The position numbers and the translations under genes are program-made. Below are positions 27,328 to 37,500 of a DNA stretch of 64,000 nt, in pieces. The notes under the pieces were generated by a model. It had not been told where the DNA came from. It did no database searches and worked only from the letters and a program-made list of their open reading frames with translations. Within the stretch, counting starts at the first letter, position 1. Every line of letters begins with the position of its first letter. The stretch is from Rhodospirillales bacterium (GTDB taxonomy: Bacteria > Pseudomonadota > Alphaproteobacteria > Rhodospirillales > Casp-alpha2), in contig JAJFII010000070.1 of assembly GCA_021775095.1 (NCBI GenBank), positions 31,056-95,055 of the forward strand. Reading direction: 5' to 3'.

Positions 27328-28170
27328 ATGACTGATATCGCGTTCATAAAGATGCAGGGGCTGGGCAACGATTTTGTCGTGATTGATGATCGCGACGGTG
27401 CCCTGGCGCTGGGCATTGAGCAAACCCGCGCCCTTGCGGATCGACGCTTGGGTGTGGGGTTTGATCAATTGCTGATCCTCGAACAACCGACCGCGCCCGA
27501 CGCCGACGCGTTTATGCGCATCCGAAATCCCGATGGCAGCGAGGCCCAGGCTTGCGGCAACGGCACCCGCTGTGTTGCAGCGCTGGTCATGGACGAATTG
27601 AACCGGGATCAGGTGCAGATTGAAACCATCGCCGGCCTATTGGCGGCATCGCGAGATGGTCGGGGGCAGGTGACCGTCGATATGGGGCCGGCCCGTCTGG
27701 ACTGGCAGGAAATTCCCACGTCCAAAGAGGTCGACACCCTGCACATGGAAATCGGGATTGATGGCCTGTCGGATCCCGTTGGCGTCAACATGGGCAATCC
27801 CCATGCGGTGTTTTTTGTCGATGACCTGGAACAAATCGATCTGGCGACCGTCGGGCCCAAACTGGAACACGACCCGTTATTTCCGGAACTGGCCAATATT
27901 GAAATTGCCCAGCGGACCGGGCCAGACCAGTTGCGCATGCGGGTTTGGGAGCGGGCGGCGGGCATTACCCGGGCCTGCGGTTCCGGCGCTTGTGCGGTGG
28001 CCGTTGCGGCCCATCGACGTGGCTTGGCGGGGCGCCGGGTCGACGTGGTGCTCGACGGTGGAGCCCTGCAGATTAATTGGCGCGACGACGGACGGGTCCT
28101 GATGACCGGGCCGGTGGCGACCAGTTTCCATGGGGTTTTACATCCGTCGTTGTTTTCGGCAGATCATTAA
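27328..28170 (+). CDS. dapF: Diaminopimelate epimerase
   Basis: Interconverts LL- and meso-diaminopimelate for lysine and peptidoglycan. The start is the ATG at 27328 (MTDIAFIKMQGLGNDFVVID); the product has 280 residues. The two catalytic cysteines are in EAQACGNGTRCVA and TRACGSGACAVAVA. GVGFDQLLILE and GNPHAVFFVDD are also typical. It is first of dapF-mtaB-ftsY, a common alphaproteobacterial group. Confidence 0.96.
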   Translation: MTDIAFIKMQGLGNDFVVIDDRDGALALGIEQTRALADRRLGVGFDQLLILEQPTAPDADAFMRIRNPDGSEAQACGNGTRCVAALVMDELNRDQVQIETIAGLLAASRDGRGQVTVDMGPARLDWQEIPTSKEVDTLHMEIGIDGLSDPVGVNMGNPHAVFFVDDLEQIDLATVGPKLEHDPLFPELANIEIAQRTGPDQLRMRVWERAAGITRACGSGACAVAVAAHRRGLAGRRVDVVLDGGALQINWRDDGRVLMTGPVATSFHGVLHPSLFSADH

Positions 28171-28183
28171 CGGGCCCGTGCAG

Positions 28184-29422
28184 ATGTCAGACACACAGAT
28201 CATTACCCTGGGATGCCGCCTGAACGCCTTTGAGTCCGAGGTCATGCGCGGTCACAGCCGGACGGCAGGCCTCAAAAATACGGTTATTATCAATACCTGT
28301 GCAGTGACCGCCGAGGCTGAACGTTCGGCCCGTAAAAACATTCGCCGGGTGCGCAAGGAAAACCCAAACGCCCAGGTGATCGTCACCGGATGTGCCGCGC
28401 AATTAAATCCGGCGGTTTATTCCGCCATGCCGGAAGTCGACCGGGTTCTGGGCAATGAGGAAAAACTGGAACTTTCCAGTTACCTGGCCGAGGCACCCGT
28501 CGCGGTCGCCGATATTATGGAAATCAAGGAGACGGCACCTCATTTGATCCAGGGGTTTGACGACCAAACCCGGGCTTTTGTGCAAATCCAACAGGGTTGC
28601 GATCACCGCTGCACCTTTTGTATCATCCCCTTTGCCCGTGGCAACAACCGCTCCCTGGCCCCCGGAGTGATTGTCGATCAGGTGCGCAGGCTTGTTGAAA
28701 ACGGTTACCGCGAAGTGGTTTTTACCGGTGTCGATATCTGTTCCTATGGCACGGATCTCGCGGGCAAACCCCGGCTCGGCGATCTGGTGCGGCGCCTGCT
28801 GAAGGCCGTGCCGGAGCTGCCGCGCCTGCGTTTGAGCTCCCTCGACCCGGCCTTTGTCGATCAGGCCCTGCTCGACGTTCTGGCAACGGATGAACGGCTG
28901 ATGCCGCATTTGCACCTGAGTTTGCAGGCCATGGATGACATGGTCCTGAAACGCATGAAACGCCGACATAGTCGTGCCCAGGCCCTTGATCTGGCCCGCC
29001 GGGCCCGGGACCTGCGTCCCGACGTGGTTTTTGGTGCCGATTTGATCGCCGGTTTCCCGACGGAAACGGACGTGATGTTTGAAAATACCCTGAACGCCGT
29101 ATCAGAACTCGATCTGTTGCATTTGCATGTGTTCCCCTATTCGGAGCGCCCCGGCACATCGGCGGTGCGCATGCCCGCCGTTGCCGCGCCGGTGCGCAAA
29201 CACAGAGCCCGACAATTGCGCGCCTGCGGCGATCAGATCAGGGCCCGTTACCTGACCAATCAGGTGGGCAGCAGATCCGAGATATTGGTGGAACAGGGCA
29301 ACCGGGGATTAACGCCGCATTTTGTCCCCGTCCGACTGGCAGCTGAGGTGCCTGCGGGCAGCCTTACCCGGGTCCAGATAACCGGCCGCTCGAACGGCGA
29401 ATTGACAGGGGACCCCGCGTAA
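28184..29422 (+). CDS. mtaB: tRNA t6A37 methylthiotransferase MtaB
   Basis: Radical-SAM methylthiotransferase converting t6A37 to ms2t6A37 in tRNA. The start is the ATG at 28184 (MSDTQIITLGCRLNAFESEVM), giving 412 residues. The N-terminal UPF0004 domain carries three cluster cysteines (GCRLNAFE, NTCAVTAEAE, TGCAAQLNP). The radical-SAM motif is CDHRCTFCIIPFARG. FSERPGT-type sequence (VFPYSERPGTSAVRMP) and the C-terminal TRAM-like region follow. It begins 13 bp after dapF and its stop directly abuts the ftsY start. Confidence 0.95.
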   Translation: MSDTQIITLGCRLNAFESEVMRGHSRTAGLKNTVIINTCAVTAEAERSARKNIRRVRKENPNAQVIVTGCAAQLNPAVYSAMPEVDRVLGNEEKLELSSYLAEAPVAVADIMEIKETAPHLIQGFDDQTRAFVQIQQGCDHRCTFCIIPFARGNNRSLAPGVIVDQVRRLVENGYREVVFTGVDICSYGTDLAGKPRLGDLVRRLLKAVPELPRLRLSSLDPAFVDQALLDVLATDERLMPHLHLSLQAMDDMVLKRMKRRHSRAQALDLARRARDLRPDVVFGADLIAGFPTETDVMFENTLNAVSELDLLHLHVFPYSERPGTSAVRMPAVAAPVRKHRARQLRACGDQIRARYLTNQVGSRSEILVEQGNRGLTPHFVPVRLAAEVPAGSLTRVQITGRSNGELTGDPA

Positions 29423-30364
29423 ATGAATGACCAACAAACGGGCAGTTGGTTTGGCCGACTGAAGGCGGGACTGCAGCGATCGTCGCAGAAGTTCACCGAC
29501 GGCATTACCGATCTGTTTAGCAAACGCAAACTCGATGCCGAAGCCCTTCAGGATCTGGAGGAACTGCTCATTCAAGGCGACCTGGGCGTGGCAACGGCGA
29601 CCCGACTTGCCGGGTCCCTCGCCAAAACCCGGTTTGATCAGGAAGTAACAGCCGATGAAATCCGAACGGCCCTGGCCGACGAAGTGGCGGCGATCCTGGC
29701 ACCGGTGGCCCACCCGCTGATTATCGATGACACACGCAAACCCCATGTTATTTTGGTCTGTGGTGTCAATGGCAGTGGCAAAACCACAACCATCGGCAAA
29801 ATGGCCCGTCAGTTCCGAAACCAGGGGCGCTCGGTTTTGCTGGCAGCCGGTGACACCTTCCGGGCCGCCGCCGTCGAACAGTTACAAATCTGGGGGCAAC
29901 GTTCCGATTGTCGGGTGATCGCCAGAGATACCGGTGCCGATGCCGCTGGTCTGGCCTTCGACGCGCTTAAGGAAGCCCAGGCGGAAAACGCCGATATATT
30001 GATGATCGATACGGCCGGCCGCCTGCAGAACCGCAAGGATTTGATGGAGGAACTGCGCAAGGTCATTCGGGTCGTTCGAAAAATTGACGAGACGGCGCCA
30101 CACAGTGTGTTGCTGGTTATGGACGCGACCATCGGACAAAACGCCCACAGTCAGGTGGAGACCTTTAAAAACATGGTCGAAGTCTCAGGCCTGGTCATGA
30201 CCAAACTGGATGGTTCGGCAAAAGGTGGCGTGGTCGTCGCCCTCGCCGAGAAGTTTGGCCTGCCGGTCCATGCCGTTGGAGTTGGCGAGGGGATCGATGA
30301 TCTGCGCCCCTTCGATGCCACCGCCTTTGCCCGCTCACTTATGGGATTGCCTGACCCATCCTAG
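29423..30364 (+). CDS. ftsY: Signal recognition particle receptor FtsY
   Basis: SRP receptor GTPase at the inner membrane. It has 313 residues, essentially the NG domain without the long acidic A domain of E. coli. GVNGSGKTTTIGKMARQF (G1), AAGDTFRAAAVEQL, DTAGRLQNRKDLMEEL, TKLDGSAKGGVVVALAEKFGLPVHAVGVGEGIDDLRPFDA are characteristic. It starts immediately at the mtaB stop codon. Confidence 0.97.
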   Translation: MNDQQTGSWFGRLKAGLQRSSQKFTDGITDLFSKRKLDAEALQDLEELLIQGDLGVATATRLAGSLAKTRFDQEVTADEIRTALADEVAAILAPVAHPLIIDDTRKPHVILVCGVNGSGKTTTIGKMARQFRNQGRSVLLAAGDTFRAAAVEQLQIWGQRSDCRVIARDTGADAAGLAFDALKEAQAENADILMIDTAGRLQNRKDLMEELRKVIRVVRKIDETAPHSVLLVMDATIGQNAHSQVETFKNMVEVSGLVMTKLDGSAKGGVVVALAEKFGLPVHAVGVGEGIDDLRPFDATAFARSLMGLPDPS

Positions 30365-30399
30365 GTTCCGTTAAATTTATCGGCTCCGTTAAATTCATC
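30364..30399. repeat. Tandem 18-bp duplication after ftsY
   Basis: GGTTCCGTTAAATTTATC (30364-30381) is followed directly by a copy differing at two bases (30382-30399). It lies just after the ftsY stop in a 142-bp gap; no function is evident. Confidence 0.7.
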
Positions 30400-30506
30400 C
30401 GCCCGCCACCGCCAGTCGACTTTACATTATCCGAGTTTGGTCCTTAACATAGGGCCATCTGGTTCGGACATTCGCGCCGAATTTATCATTTGAATTTCTG
30501 TCCCCC

Positions 30507-31358
30507 ATGACCCTGCAATTTCACCTGGTTCTTCTTGTTCTGCTGGCGGCTGTGATCCACGCCTTTTGGAACGCCGTCGTCAAAAGCGCCGGTGACCGGG
30601 TTTTAACCATGACCCTGATCCATTTTACCGGCACCGTTGTCGCCGCTTTTGTTTTGTTTTTTGTCGGTTTTCCAGAACCCGCCGTCTGGCCCTATTTGCT
30701 GCTGTCGGTGGTTATCCACAGCTTCTATTATGTTTTTTTACTGCTCAGTTACCGGGTCGGCGACCTCAGCCAGGTTTATCCCATTGCCCGTGGCTCGTCG
30801 CCGCTTTTGGTGGTTGTCCTGGCCATGGGTATGGCCGGCGAAATGCCGAGCCCGGGAGTAATTGCCGGCGTTTCTCTGGTTTCCGTTGGTATCATCAGTC
30901 TGACTTTTGCCCAGGGTCGGATAAGCCGTTCCGGTCTGGTTCCCATCGGACTTGCCCTGACAACCGGTGCTCTGATCGCCAGTTATACGGTGGTTGATGG
31001 CCTGGGGGTTCGGGCCGGATCCAGTCCCTGGGTCTACATTGCCTGGCTGAATTTTCTCGAGGGCATTCCCATTACCCTTTGGGCGGTGACCCGCCGTCGC
31101 AGGCAGATCGCGCCCTTTTTATCGGCCCACTGGAAAACCGGTGTGTTGGGCGGCCTGTTGGCGTTGCTCGCCTATGGGGCGGCACTCTACGCCCTTAACC
31201 AGGGCGCCATGGCCCATGTTTCGGCGCTCCGCGAAACCTCCGTGTTGTTTGCAACGGTGATCGGCGCGGTGATTCTAAAAGAAGGCTTTGGCTGGCGCCG
31301 CATGGCCGCCGCAGCGCTGATTACCACTGGCATTTTTGTATTGCAGGTCATGGGTTAA
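30507..31358 (+). CDS. EamA/DMT-superfamily transporter
   Basis: The 283-residue product consists almost wholly of about ten hydrophobic helices in two EamA-like halves. VIHAFWNAVVKSAGDRVL and YFVFLLLSYRVGDLSQVYPIARGSSPLLV in the first half, and ETSVLFATVIGAVILKEGFGWRRMAAAALITTGIFVL at the end, are typical drug/metabolite-transporter family sequences. The substrate is unknown. Its TAA overlaps the ATG of the next membrane protein gene as TAATG, indicating coupled translation. Confidence 0.87.
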   Translation: MTLQFHLVLLVLLAAVIHAFWNAVVKSAGDRVLTMTLIHFTGTVVAAFVLFFVGFPEPAVWPYLLLSVVIHSFYYVFLLLSYRVGDLSQVYPIARGSSPLLVVVLAMGMAGEMPSPGVIAGVSLVSVGIISLTFAQGRISRSGLVPIGLALTTGALIASYTVVDGLGVRAGSSPWVYIAWLNFLEGIPITLWAVTRRRRQIAPFLSAHWKTGVLGGLLALLAYGAALYALNQGAMAHVSALRETSVLFATVIGAVILKEGFGWRRMAAAALITTGIFVLQVMG

Positions 31359-32716
31359 TGGCCAACCTGTCGGCCAGCCTGTATATCTCCATGGTCGCCT
31401 TTGGAATTATCCATGGATTGGCCGGGGTTGCCTATTTTGCGCCGATTGCGACGGCTTTGATTGTTGCCTTCCTGGTTCTCGAAATTCGCCATACGCCGCT
31501 GCCCCAGTCGACCGTTGGGCTCGGACTGATTGCCGCCGGCGGTTTTTCCATTTATGCAAGCGGTTCGGATCTGGCCTTGTTAATCGACGGGTTTGCCCGC
31601 TCGAAAACCTTTTTGATGTTGTTTTTTGCGGTGACCTGGTTACGCATTCCGGCCTCGGACAGCCCGGCCATCCGTTCGGCCCGGCGGATGATTATCAACC
31701 AACCGCCGGGAAAACGGTTTTTATATTTGGCTGCGGGTGTGCATATTCTCGGTGCCGTGCTCAATCTGGCCGGCCTCAGTCTGTTGTCGGCCATGGTCGA
31801 GCGCCAGCGCGACCCCCTGTTACGCAGGCGCATGTTAACGGCGCTGATGGTCGGATTTATCAGCGCCTCTTCCTGGTCGCCGTTTTATGTCTCAATGGTT
31901 GTTGTCCTGCTGGCAATCCCGTCTTTGCAATGGCTCGATGTGATCGGCTGGGGACTGGTCCTGGGTATTTTGGCCATTGTCATTGGCTGGATCTATGATC
32001 GCCTTGCCTGGCGTCAGGCATCGGCTGCCAGTGCGCCGATAAAACCGGCACCCATGGGGGCCGCCGAGCGGCTCCGGGTCGCCGGCATATTGCTGTCGTT
32101 GATTTTTCTGGTTATTGGTTTTGTTGAACTGGTCGGCGTCACCATTCCCATCGCCCTGGCGCTGATTGCCCCGCCCTATGCGATCATGTGGTTTGCCAGC
32201 AACGCCACCAATGGCGCTACGCCGTGGCACCGCGCCGCCACCGTGATCGGCACGGTCTGGGCGGTGATCCCGGGTCTGCGCAATGAAACTTTTGTTTTTG
32301 TTGGCGCGACGGTATTCGGGGTTGGCGTTTCGACCCTGATCCCCGAGGCGGATTTGACCCTTTGGTTAGACACCTACCTGCCTTACGTTGATCTGCGCAT
32401 CGCCCTGTTGATGTATGGCATGCTTGTCATGGGGGCGCTCGGCATGCATGCGGTGATTGGGGTTATTCTGGTCGGGGAGGTTTTACCGCCCGATGTCATG
32501 GGGGTGCCTGACTGGATCCTCGGGATCTCGCTCCTGGGGATTTGGGGCTTGAGTACCCTGGTCAATCCCTATTCGGGCACCACGCTTTATTTGGCGCGAG
32601 CGTCAGGGGTATCGGCATTTACCATCGCCTGGCGTTGGCACCCGGTTGTCGCCCTGACCCTGGTCACCCTGACCCTTGCAGTGATCGTCGCTCTACGCCA
32701 TTTGTCCCTGCCGTGA
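31358..32716 (+). CDS. Polytopic inner-membrane protein, unknown substrate
   Basis: The 452-residue product has about 11-12 hydrophobic helices. FISASSWSPFYVSMVVVLLAIP, the GALGMHAVIGVILVGEVLP helix and the SGTT-containing loop NPYSGTTLYLARASGVSAF recall the conserved hairpin loops of ion-transporter (ArsB/NhaD/CitM-type) carriers, but this is a resemblance only. The overlap with the EamA gene implies joint expression. A soluble loop of about 30 residues near the middle (KPAPMGAAERLRV) separates two halves. Confidence 0.7.
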   Translation: MANLSASLYISMVAFGIIHGLAGVAYFAPIATALIVAFLVLEIRHTPLPQSTVGLGLIAAGGFSIYASGSDLALLIDGFARSKTFLMLFFAVTWLRIPASDSPAIRSARRMIINQPPGKRFLYLAAGVHILGAVLNLAGLSLLSAMVERQRDPLLRRRMLTALMVGFISASSWSPFYVSMVVVLLAIPSLQWLDVIGWGLVLGILAIVIGWIYDRLAWRQASAASAPIKPAPMGAAERLRVAGILLSLIFLVIGFVELVGVTIPIALALIAPPYAIMWFASNATNGATPWHRAATVIGTVWAVIPGLRNETFVFVGATVFGVGVSTLIPEADLTLWLDTYLPYVDLRIALLMYGMLVMGALGMHAVIGVILVGEVLPPDVMGVPDWILGISLLGIWGLSTLVNPYSGTTLYLARASGVSAFTIAWRWHPVVALTLVTLTLAVIVALRHLSLP

Positions 32717-32768
32717 GCGACCGTACGCCAATCCGTGAGCCCCTCCTCAGATAGCTCATTTTCAAATC

Positions 32769-32791
32769 CGCCGCGTTGCATTTGCGGGCGG
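32769..32791 (-). terminator. Weak hairpin after the small lipoprotein gene
   Basis: CCGCC and GGCGG arms (about 32769-32773, 32787-32791) lie directly at the lipoprotein stop codon. ATTTGAAAAT follows on the minus strand. It may serve as terminator for both the minus-strand gene and the convergent membrane protein gene; the T-run is poor. Confidence 0.3.
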
Positions 32792-33001
32792 TTATTTGGC
32801 CGGCTGCTGCGCCGGTTCCGTGGGCTTTTTATAGGCCCGTCGATAAATAACCAGTTCCCCCCGGGGTCCGGAAAAAAGCCCGCCATTGGGTTTTAGTTCA
32901 TCAGCCGTCGCCTGGTAGTCATAGGGGGCAACGCCGGTGCAGGCCGACGTCAGCAACAGGCCAATGCCAGCCAGAACCAGACCTTTGGGTGAACGGCTCA
33001 T
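32792..33001 (-). CDS. Small lipoprotein, 69 residues
   Basis: MSRSPKGLVLAGIGLLLTSAC is a lipoprotein signal peptide with a cysteine at 21. The mature part is about 49 residues (YDYQATADELKPNGGLFSGPRGELVIYRRAYKKP) ending in a Pro/Gln/Lys tail. A GGGGAGG ribosome site lies upstream. It starts 33 bp after the porin stop, so it may be co-transcribed with it through a hairpin. No family was recognised; an envelope location is inferred. Confidence 0.75.
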   Translation of the reverse strand: MSRSPKGLVLAGIGLLLTSACTGVAPYDYQATADELKPNGGLFSGPRGELVIYRRAYKKPTEPAQQPAK

Positions 33002-33020
33002 GATTCGGTCCTCCCCGCCT

Positions 33021-33038
33021 CTAGGGTCAGGACCCTAG
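33021..33038 (-). other. Perfect 8-bp stem at the porin stop codon
   Basis: CTAGGGTC (33021-33028) and GACCCTAG (33031-33038) are perfect inverted arms that include the TAG stop of the porin gene. There is no T-run. It probably protects the porin mRNA 3' end or lowers read-through into the lipoprotein gene. Confidence 0.45.
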
Positions 33039-34318
33039 AATTTAATCCGAAGACCGACCGCACCGACGTTGATATCATCAACCGATACCCCGGTCCGGTC
33101 TAACTGATGGTTTCGATATCCAGCGTACAGCTCGGAGCTGAGTTTGTCGATATTTTGCACCGCAAAAAGCCCGTAGGTGGTGAACTCGTCATTTTCCGTG
33201 GTGATATCCTCGGCAAAACCGTAATCAACAGCGAGGGCGGTCTTGCCGATCTTAAAGGAACTGAAAAGATATCCGAGTTTGGCATAATGAAAATTCGGAT
33301 CCCGGGTGGTGGCGTCGATGTCTCGGGTGCCCGTGCCAAAGGTCACGTTCAAGCCGGAATCGTGCAACAGGGACAGGGAACCATTGGTGTTGGTATTGTT
33401 GTTTTGGTGACCGCCCGTTGCGTAACCCACTGCGGCTGCGACCTTGCTGTTGATTTGTGTGAAATCACCCGAATAACGCAGGGCAAAATCAGCCGATTCA
33501 CCATCGGTAAAACTGGTCGATCCCATAAATCCATTAAACGTCGGAGTATCGTAACGGATGCGGTCGTCGCGGCTGCGCCCATCCAAGTTGCTGTAGGCCT
33601 GACCAATACTCGTGAGTGCGGCACCGGTCGTCGCATTTCTGAAACTCAAACCACCGGCCAAATCCGACGTCCCGGAATAGGCAATGACCGTGGTTCCCGA
33701 CAGGTCAACCTCGGACGTGCCATTTGTCGCCGTGTCGCCCTGTCCGAGCCACAGGCGACCGAGCGACTTGCTGTCCAACCAGGCGGTGATATGGCGTTCC
33801 GTAAAGCTGTTGGTGCCGGTCGCACTGTTCTGGTCTATGGAAATGTCGGCGGTGGAATTTGATTCGAACTGCACTTCCACCAGGGCACCGGCAGAATATT
33901 CGTCGTCGAGTTTTGCATTGCCCACCCAACGCACACGCGTTGACGAATTGTCATTGTCCGCCTGGAAAAATTTCGACTGGCGGCCGTCGTCGGCCAGCAG
34001 GACGACCCGGTTGACCTGACCTGACACCGCCAGACTGACATCGTCGTTCCCGGATGTGACAGGTTTTTTTGATGCCGCGACGTCAGCAACGGCCTTGGAG
34101 TTGGTTTGAGTAGCCGTTTTCAACCCGTCAACTTCGCGGCTTAAGGCCTCAAGGGTTTTTGACTGGGCGTCAATCATCTGTTGCTGCTGGGCAATGATTT
34201 TTTGAAGTTTATCAAGCTGGTCCGCATCGGCGGCACCCAGTCCCGGCGCATACAACAGGCCAAATCCCAATAAAAACAGCGACAGAAACCGAAGGGTTTT
34301 GGCTTTTATGGTACTCAT
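33035..34318 (-). CDS. Outer-membrane porin with N-terminal coiled coil
   Basis: The product has 427 residues: a signal peptide (about 1-29), then a coiled coil at about 32-75 (DQLDKLQKIIAQQQQMIDAQ, a periplasmic peptidoglycan-side motif in some porins). A beta-rich barrel follows, ending in GAVGLRIKF, the terminal aromatic BAM signal. DVSLAVSGQVNRVVLLADDG opens the barrel, and NAKLDDEYSAGALVEVQFES and SLGRLWLGQGDTATNG follow the general Gram-negative porin pattern. The AAGGAGGA ribosome site is strong, in keeping with high expression. Specificity is unknown. Confidence 0.85.
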   Translation of the reverse strand: MSTIKAKTLRFLSLFLLGFGLLYAPGLGAADADQLDKLQKIIAQQQQMIDAQSKTLEALSREVDGLKTATQTNSKAVADVAASKKPVTSGNDDVSLAVSGQVNRVVLLADDGRQSKFFQADNDNSSTRVRWVGNAKLDDEYSAGALVEVQFESNSTADISIDQNSATGTNSFTERHITAWLDSKSLGRLWLGQGDTATNGTSEVDLSGTTVIAYSGTSDLAGGLSFRNATTGAALTSIGQAYSNLDGRSRDDRIRYDTPTFNGFMGSTSFTDGESADFALRYSGDFTQINSKVAAAVGYATGGHQNNNTNTNGSLSLLHDSGLNVTFGTGTRDIDATTRDPNFHYAKLGYLFSSFKIGKTALAVDYGFAEDITTENDEFTTYGLFAVQNIDKLSSELYAGYRNHQLDRTGVSVDDINVGAVGLRIKF

Positions 34319-34508
34319 TACGCGTCCTCCTTTGGTAAGGGTCCGCTCGATACATAGGCTCCGGTCTTAAAGATGTATTTTGTTTACTCGAGCCAACAGC
34401 GGACCGGCGCAACCTTGACAGCTGCAACGATGTAATACTGTGCCCCGAAATTCGGCAGCACCCGAGTATCCGCCGGGCCTGAACGGATCCCAAGTAAACA
34501 TTGGTAAC

Positions 34509-34532
34509 AACCCGGTGAGGTTGCGTCGGGTT
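34509..34532 (-). terminator. Possible terminator of the cyclase gene
   Basis: AACCCG (34509-34514) and CGGGTT (34527-34532) form a 6-bp stem 9 bp past the stop at 34541, with TTGTT after it on the minus strand. The loop is long and the T-run short. Confidence 0.3.
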
Positions 34533-34540
34533 ATGATGCC

Positions 34541-37500
34541 CTAAGCTGAGGGGTGGGCTTCCTGGGCCCGGATGGCGGATTGCAGGCTTGCAATCGCCGG
34601 CTTTTGGTGGCGTTCCCTGGCTTCGGCCAGAAGCGCCAAAAGGTCTGGATTTGTCGTTGCTTGGGGGTCGGCCTGGAGTGCCTGAGCCAGGGCGCGGCAT
34701 CGCCGGATGTGAAACTCGGCCCATGGCGATGTTTGCTTGGCGATAAATCCTTCTAAGCCACTGGCATGGCTTTCGACCATCGCGCAGTCAGCCCTTTTCA
34801 GTCCCAGTTCCATGCCATCCAAACGGTACCAAAAATGGTTATGGCTGACGCAACCCTGATCCAATATGGTTTGTCCTTCGGCAAGATAACCGTCGGCTTC
34901 CTGCGGATCGGACACGGCCCGCGCCAGGGTCCCCAGCGTCATCGCTCCGGAAAATACAAAACCGTGTTGACGGTTGTGTTCGACACTTGATTTTGCCAGC
35001 GCCAGGGCGACGTCGGTTTGATCTTTTGCCAAAGCCACCTTCGCGAGAAAACACAGGTACATGGGGATGAAACGGTGGGCATCTATGGTTTTGGCAATTT
35101 CCAACGCCCGCTCCGACTGCTCGATCGCCCCTTCCCAATCGCCCAATTCATAATAGACCTTGGTTAAACAACTGCCCCTTGCGACCATTTCTGCGCGCCG
35201 GTTTTTTGCCTTTGTTGCCAGTTCGGCGGCTTCAAGACAATCGGACAAGGCCTCTTCAAACTGATTGAGATAGAGCCGCATATGGCCGCGCAAGGGCAGA
35301 TTGGTTGTTACGATGGCCGGCAGATTGTGGGCCCGCGCAATTTCTATGGCGGCGTTATAATTGGCTTCTGCGGTTTTCACATGGCCTGAATAAAGCGATG
35401 CGTCGCCAAGGCCGCTTTCCGCCCGGGCTTCATCCGCCGGCAGGTGCAGTTTGCGCGCCAGGTCGCGGGCCTGGCCATGGGATTTCACACAGTTTTCAAA
35501 ATCCCCTGTGGGAAAACACAGATTGCCACGAAGATAATAAATTCGGATCAACTGGCGATCAAAATTCCCCATGCGGGCCAGACGCTCGGCCTGCTCAAGG
35601 GCTTCAAACCCTGCGTTAAACCGATCAACAATACGCATACAGCTTACCATATCGAGCAACAGCTCAATCTCTGCGAGCGGTGGAGCAAAGTCGCCTTTTG
35701 CCAAGGCGTCAAGCGCCTTTCTGTAATGGGCAATGGCCTCCGTATTGGCCCACCGTGCGGTCGCCCGGTCGCCAGCCGTTCGCCACAGGGGGTAAGCCTG
35801 CTCGGTCATCCCCGCTGCAGAATAATGAAAAGCGACAACTTCCGGTTCGGCGGTTTTAATCTCCGGATACAACACTAAGGAGGCTTCGGCCACGTCCCGG
35901 TGAATTTCCTTGCGACGACGAATTAATAAAGATTGATAGGCAATGTCGCGGATCAGGGCATGGCGAAATTCAAACAGGCCGTCGCCAAGATCCGTGCGCG
36001 GGATCAATAAATCCGCACTCAATAGATCTAACAAACCGCGTTCCGTATCGAAGCCGTCGTCGGCGGTAATGGCGTGCAGGATTTTACCCTGAAAAACACG
36101 TCCGATGACCGCCGCTTTTTGAGCAACCAGTTTTGTCGGTCCCAGTCTGTCGAGCCGCGCCATCAATGAATCCTGTAGACGGGTCGGCACCGTAATTTCG
36201 GATTGTCCCGAACCATCTTGTTGAGACTCCAAAACCGAGCGCGTCAGTTCCTCAACAAATAAAGGGATACCATCACCATGTTCGAGCAACGCCTCGCGGA
36301 CTTTAACCGGCAGCACCCGGTCGCTGTCGATTTGATCGATGACGGTTTCTGCTTCGTCTTGCGACATCCGGCCGAGGTTAATTTTTTGAATGTGAGATCC
36401 GGCGCGCCAGTCGGCGCTGAAGTCGGGCCGCGCAACAACAATAAGTAAACAGGATAAGGTGGCAACATGATTGACCAGACGGCTCAGGAATTCACCGGTT
36501 GACGGGTCCAGCCACTGGGCGTCTTCAACCACGATCAGTTGCGGGCGACCCGCAGCCATCGCTTCAATCAATTGGACAAGCGTTTCCAATGTGCGGTTTT
36601 TCAGGGTTGCGCCATCAAGGTCAGCCAACAGGCTGTCATCGACGGGTAAACCCAGAAAGCCGTAGGTCAACTGAGTGGTTTCGCGATTCAAGGGAGCAAT
36701 GGAATTCAACCAACGTTCAAGGACCGCCGCCGGTGCCTCTGAATAATTGCTATCGAAGGCCATGAGCGCGGCCTCAAACCTATGGCGCAGGGGTCGAAAG
36801 GAACTGTCCTGGTGGAATTCCGAGGCTTTGATGTTGACCAGAACACAAGCATCGCGATCAAGCGAAGCGACAAAGGCGGCAATCAGGTGGGACTTGCCAA
36901 ATCCCGCTTCACCACTCAACATCAGCGTCTGTCCAAACCCCCGCGACGCGGTCTGCCACAGGGTTTTCATTTGCTCGAATTCCGATTGGCGACCAATTAG
37001 CTTAAAGGTCTTTTGCGGCGCTGCCCCATTGCCCGACAGCGCCGTCTCCCGCCGGGCGGCAAAGGCGTGGACCCGGTGGGAAATTCCTTTCAATGATTGT
37101 GGACCCAGGTCGTCAAAGACGAAGACCGATTCCACCAATCGTTTTGTCGCTGCAGAAACAACCACCGTGTTGGGCGCGGCCAATCCCTGTAAGCGGGCCG
37201 CCAGATTGGGTGTGTCGCCGAGCACCGCACGTTCCTCCGAAGCTCCTTCGCCGATCAGATCACCAACCACCACCAGACCGGTGGCGATGCCGATCCGAAC
37301 CTGCAATGCCGTTCCATCGGGCAAACATTGTGAACTCACATCGGCAACGATATCAAGGCCCGCGCGAACTGCGCGTTCCGGATCGCGTTCGTGGGCGCTG
37401 GGATAACCAAAATAAATCAGCAACCCGTCTCCCATATAACGGGCGATATATCCGTCGTACCGATCCAAATGTTTTTTGCATGTTTCCTGATAGGTCGACA

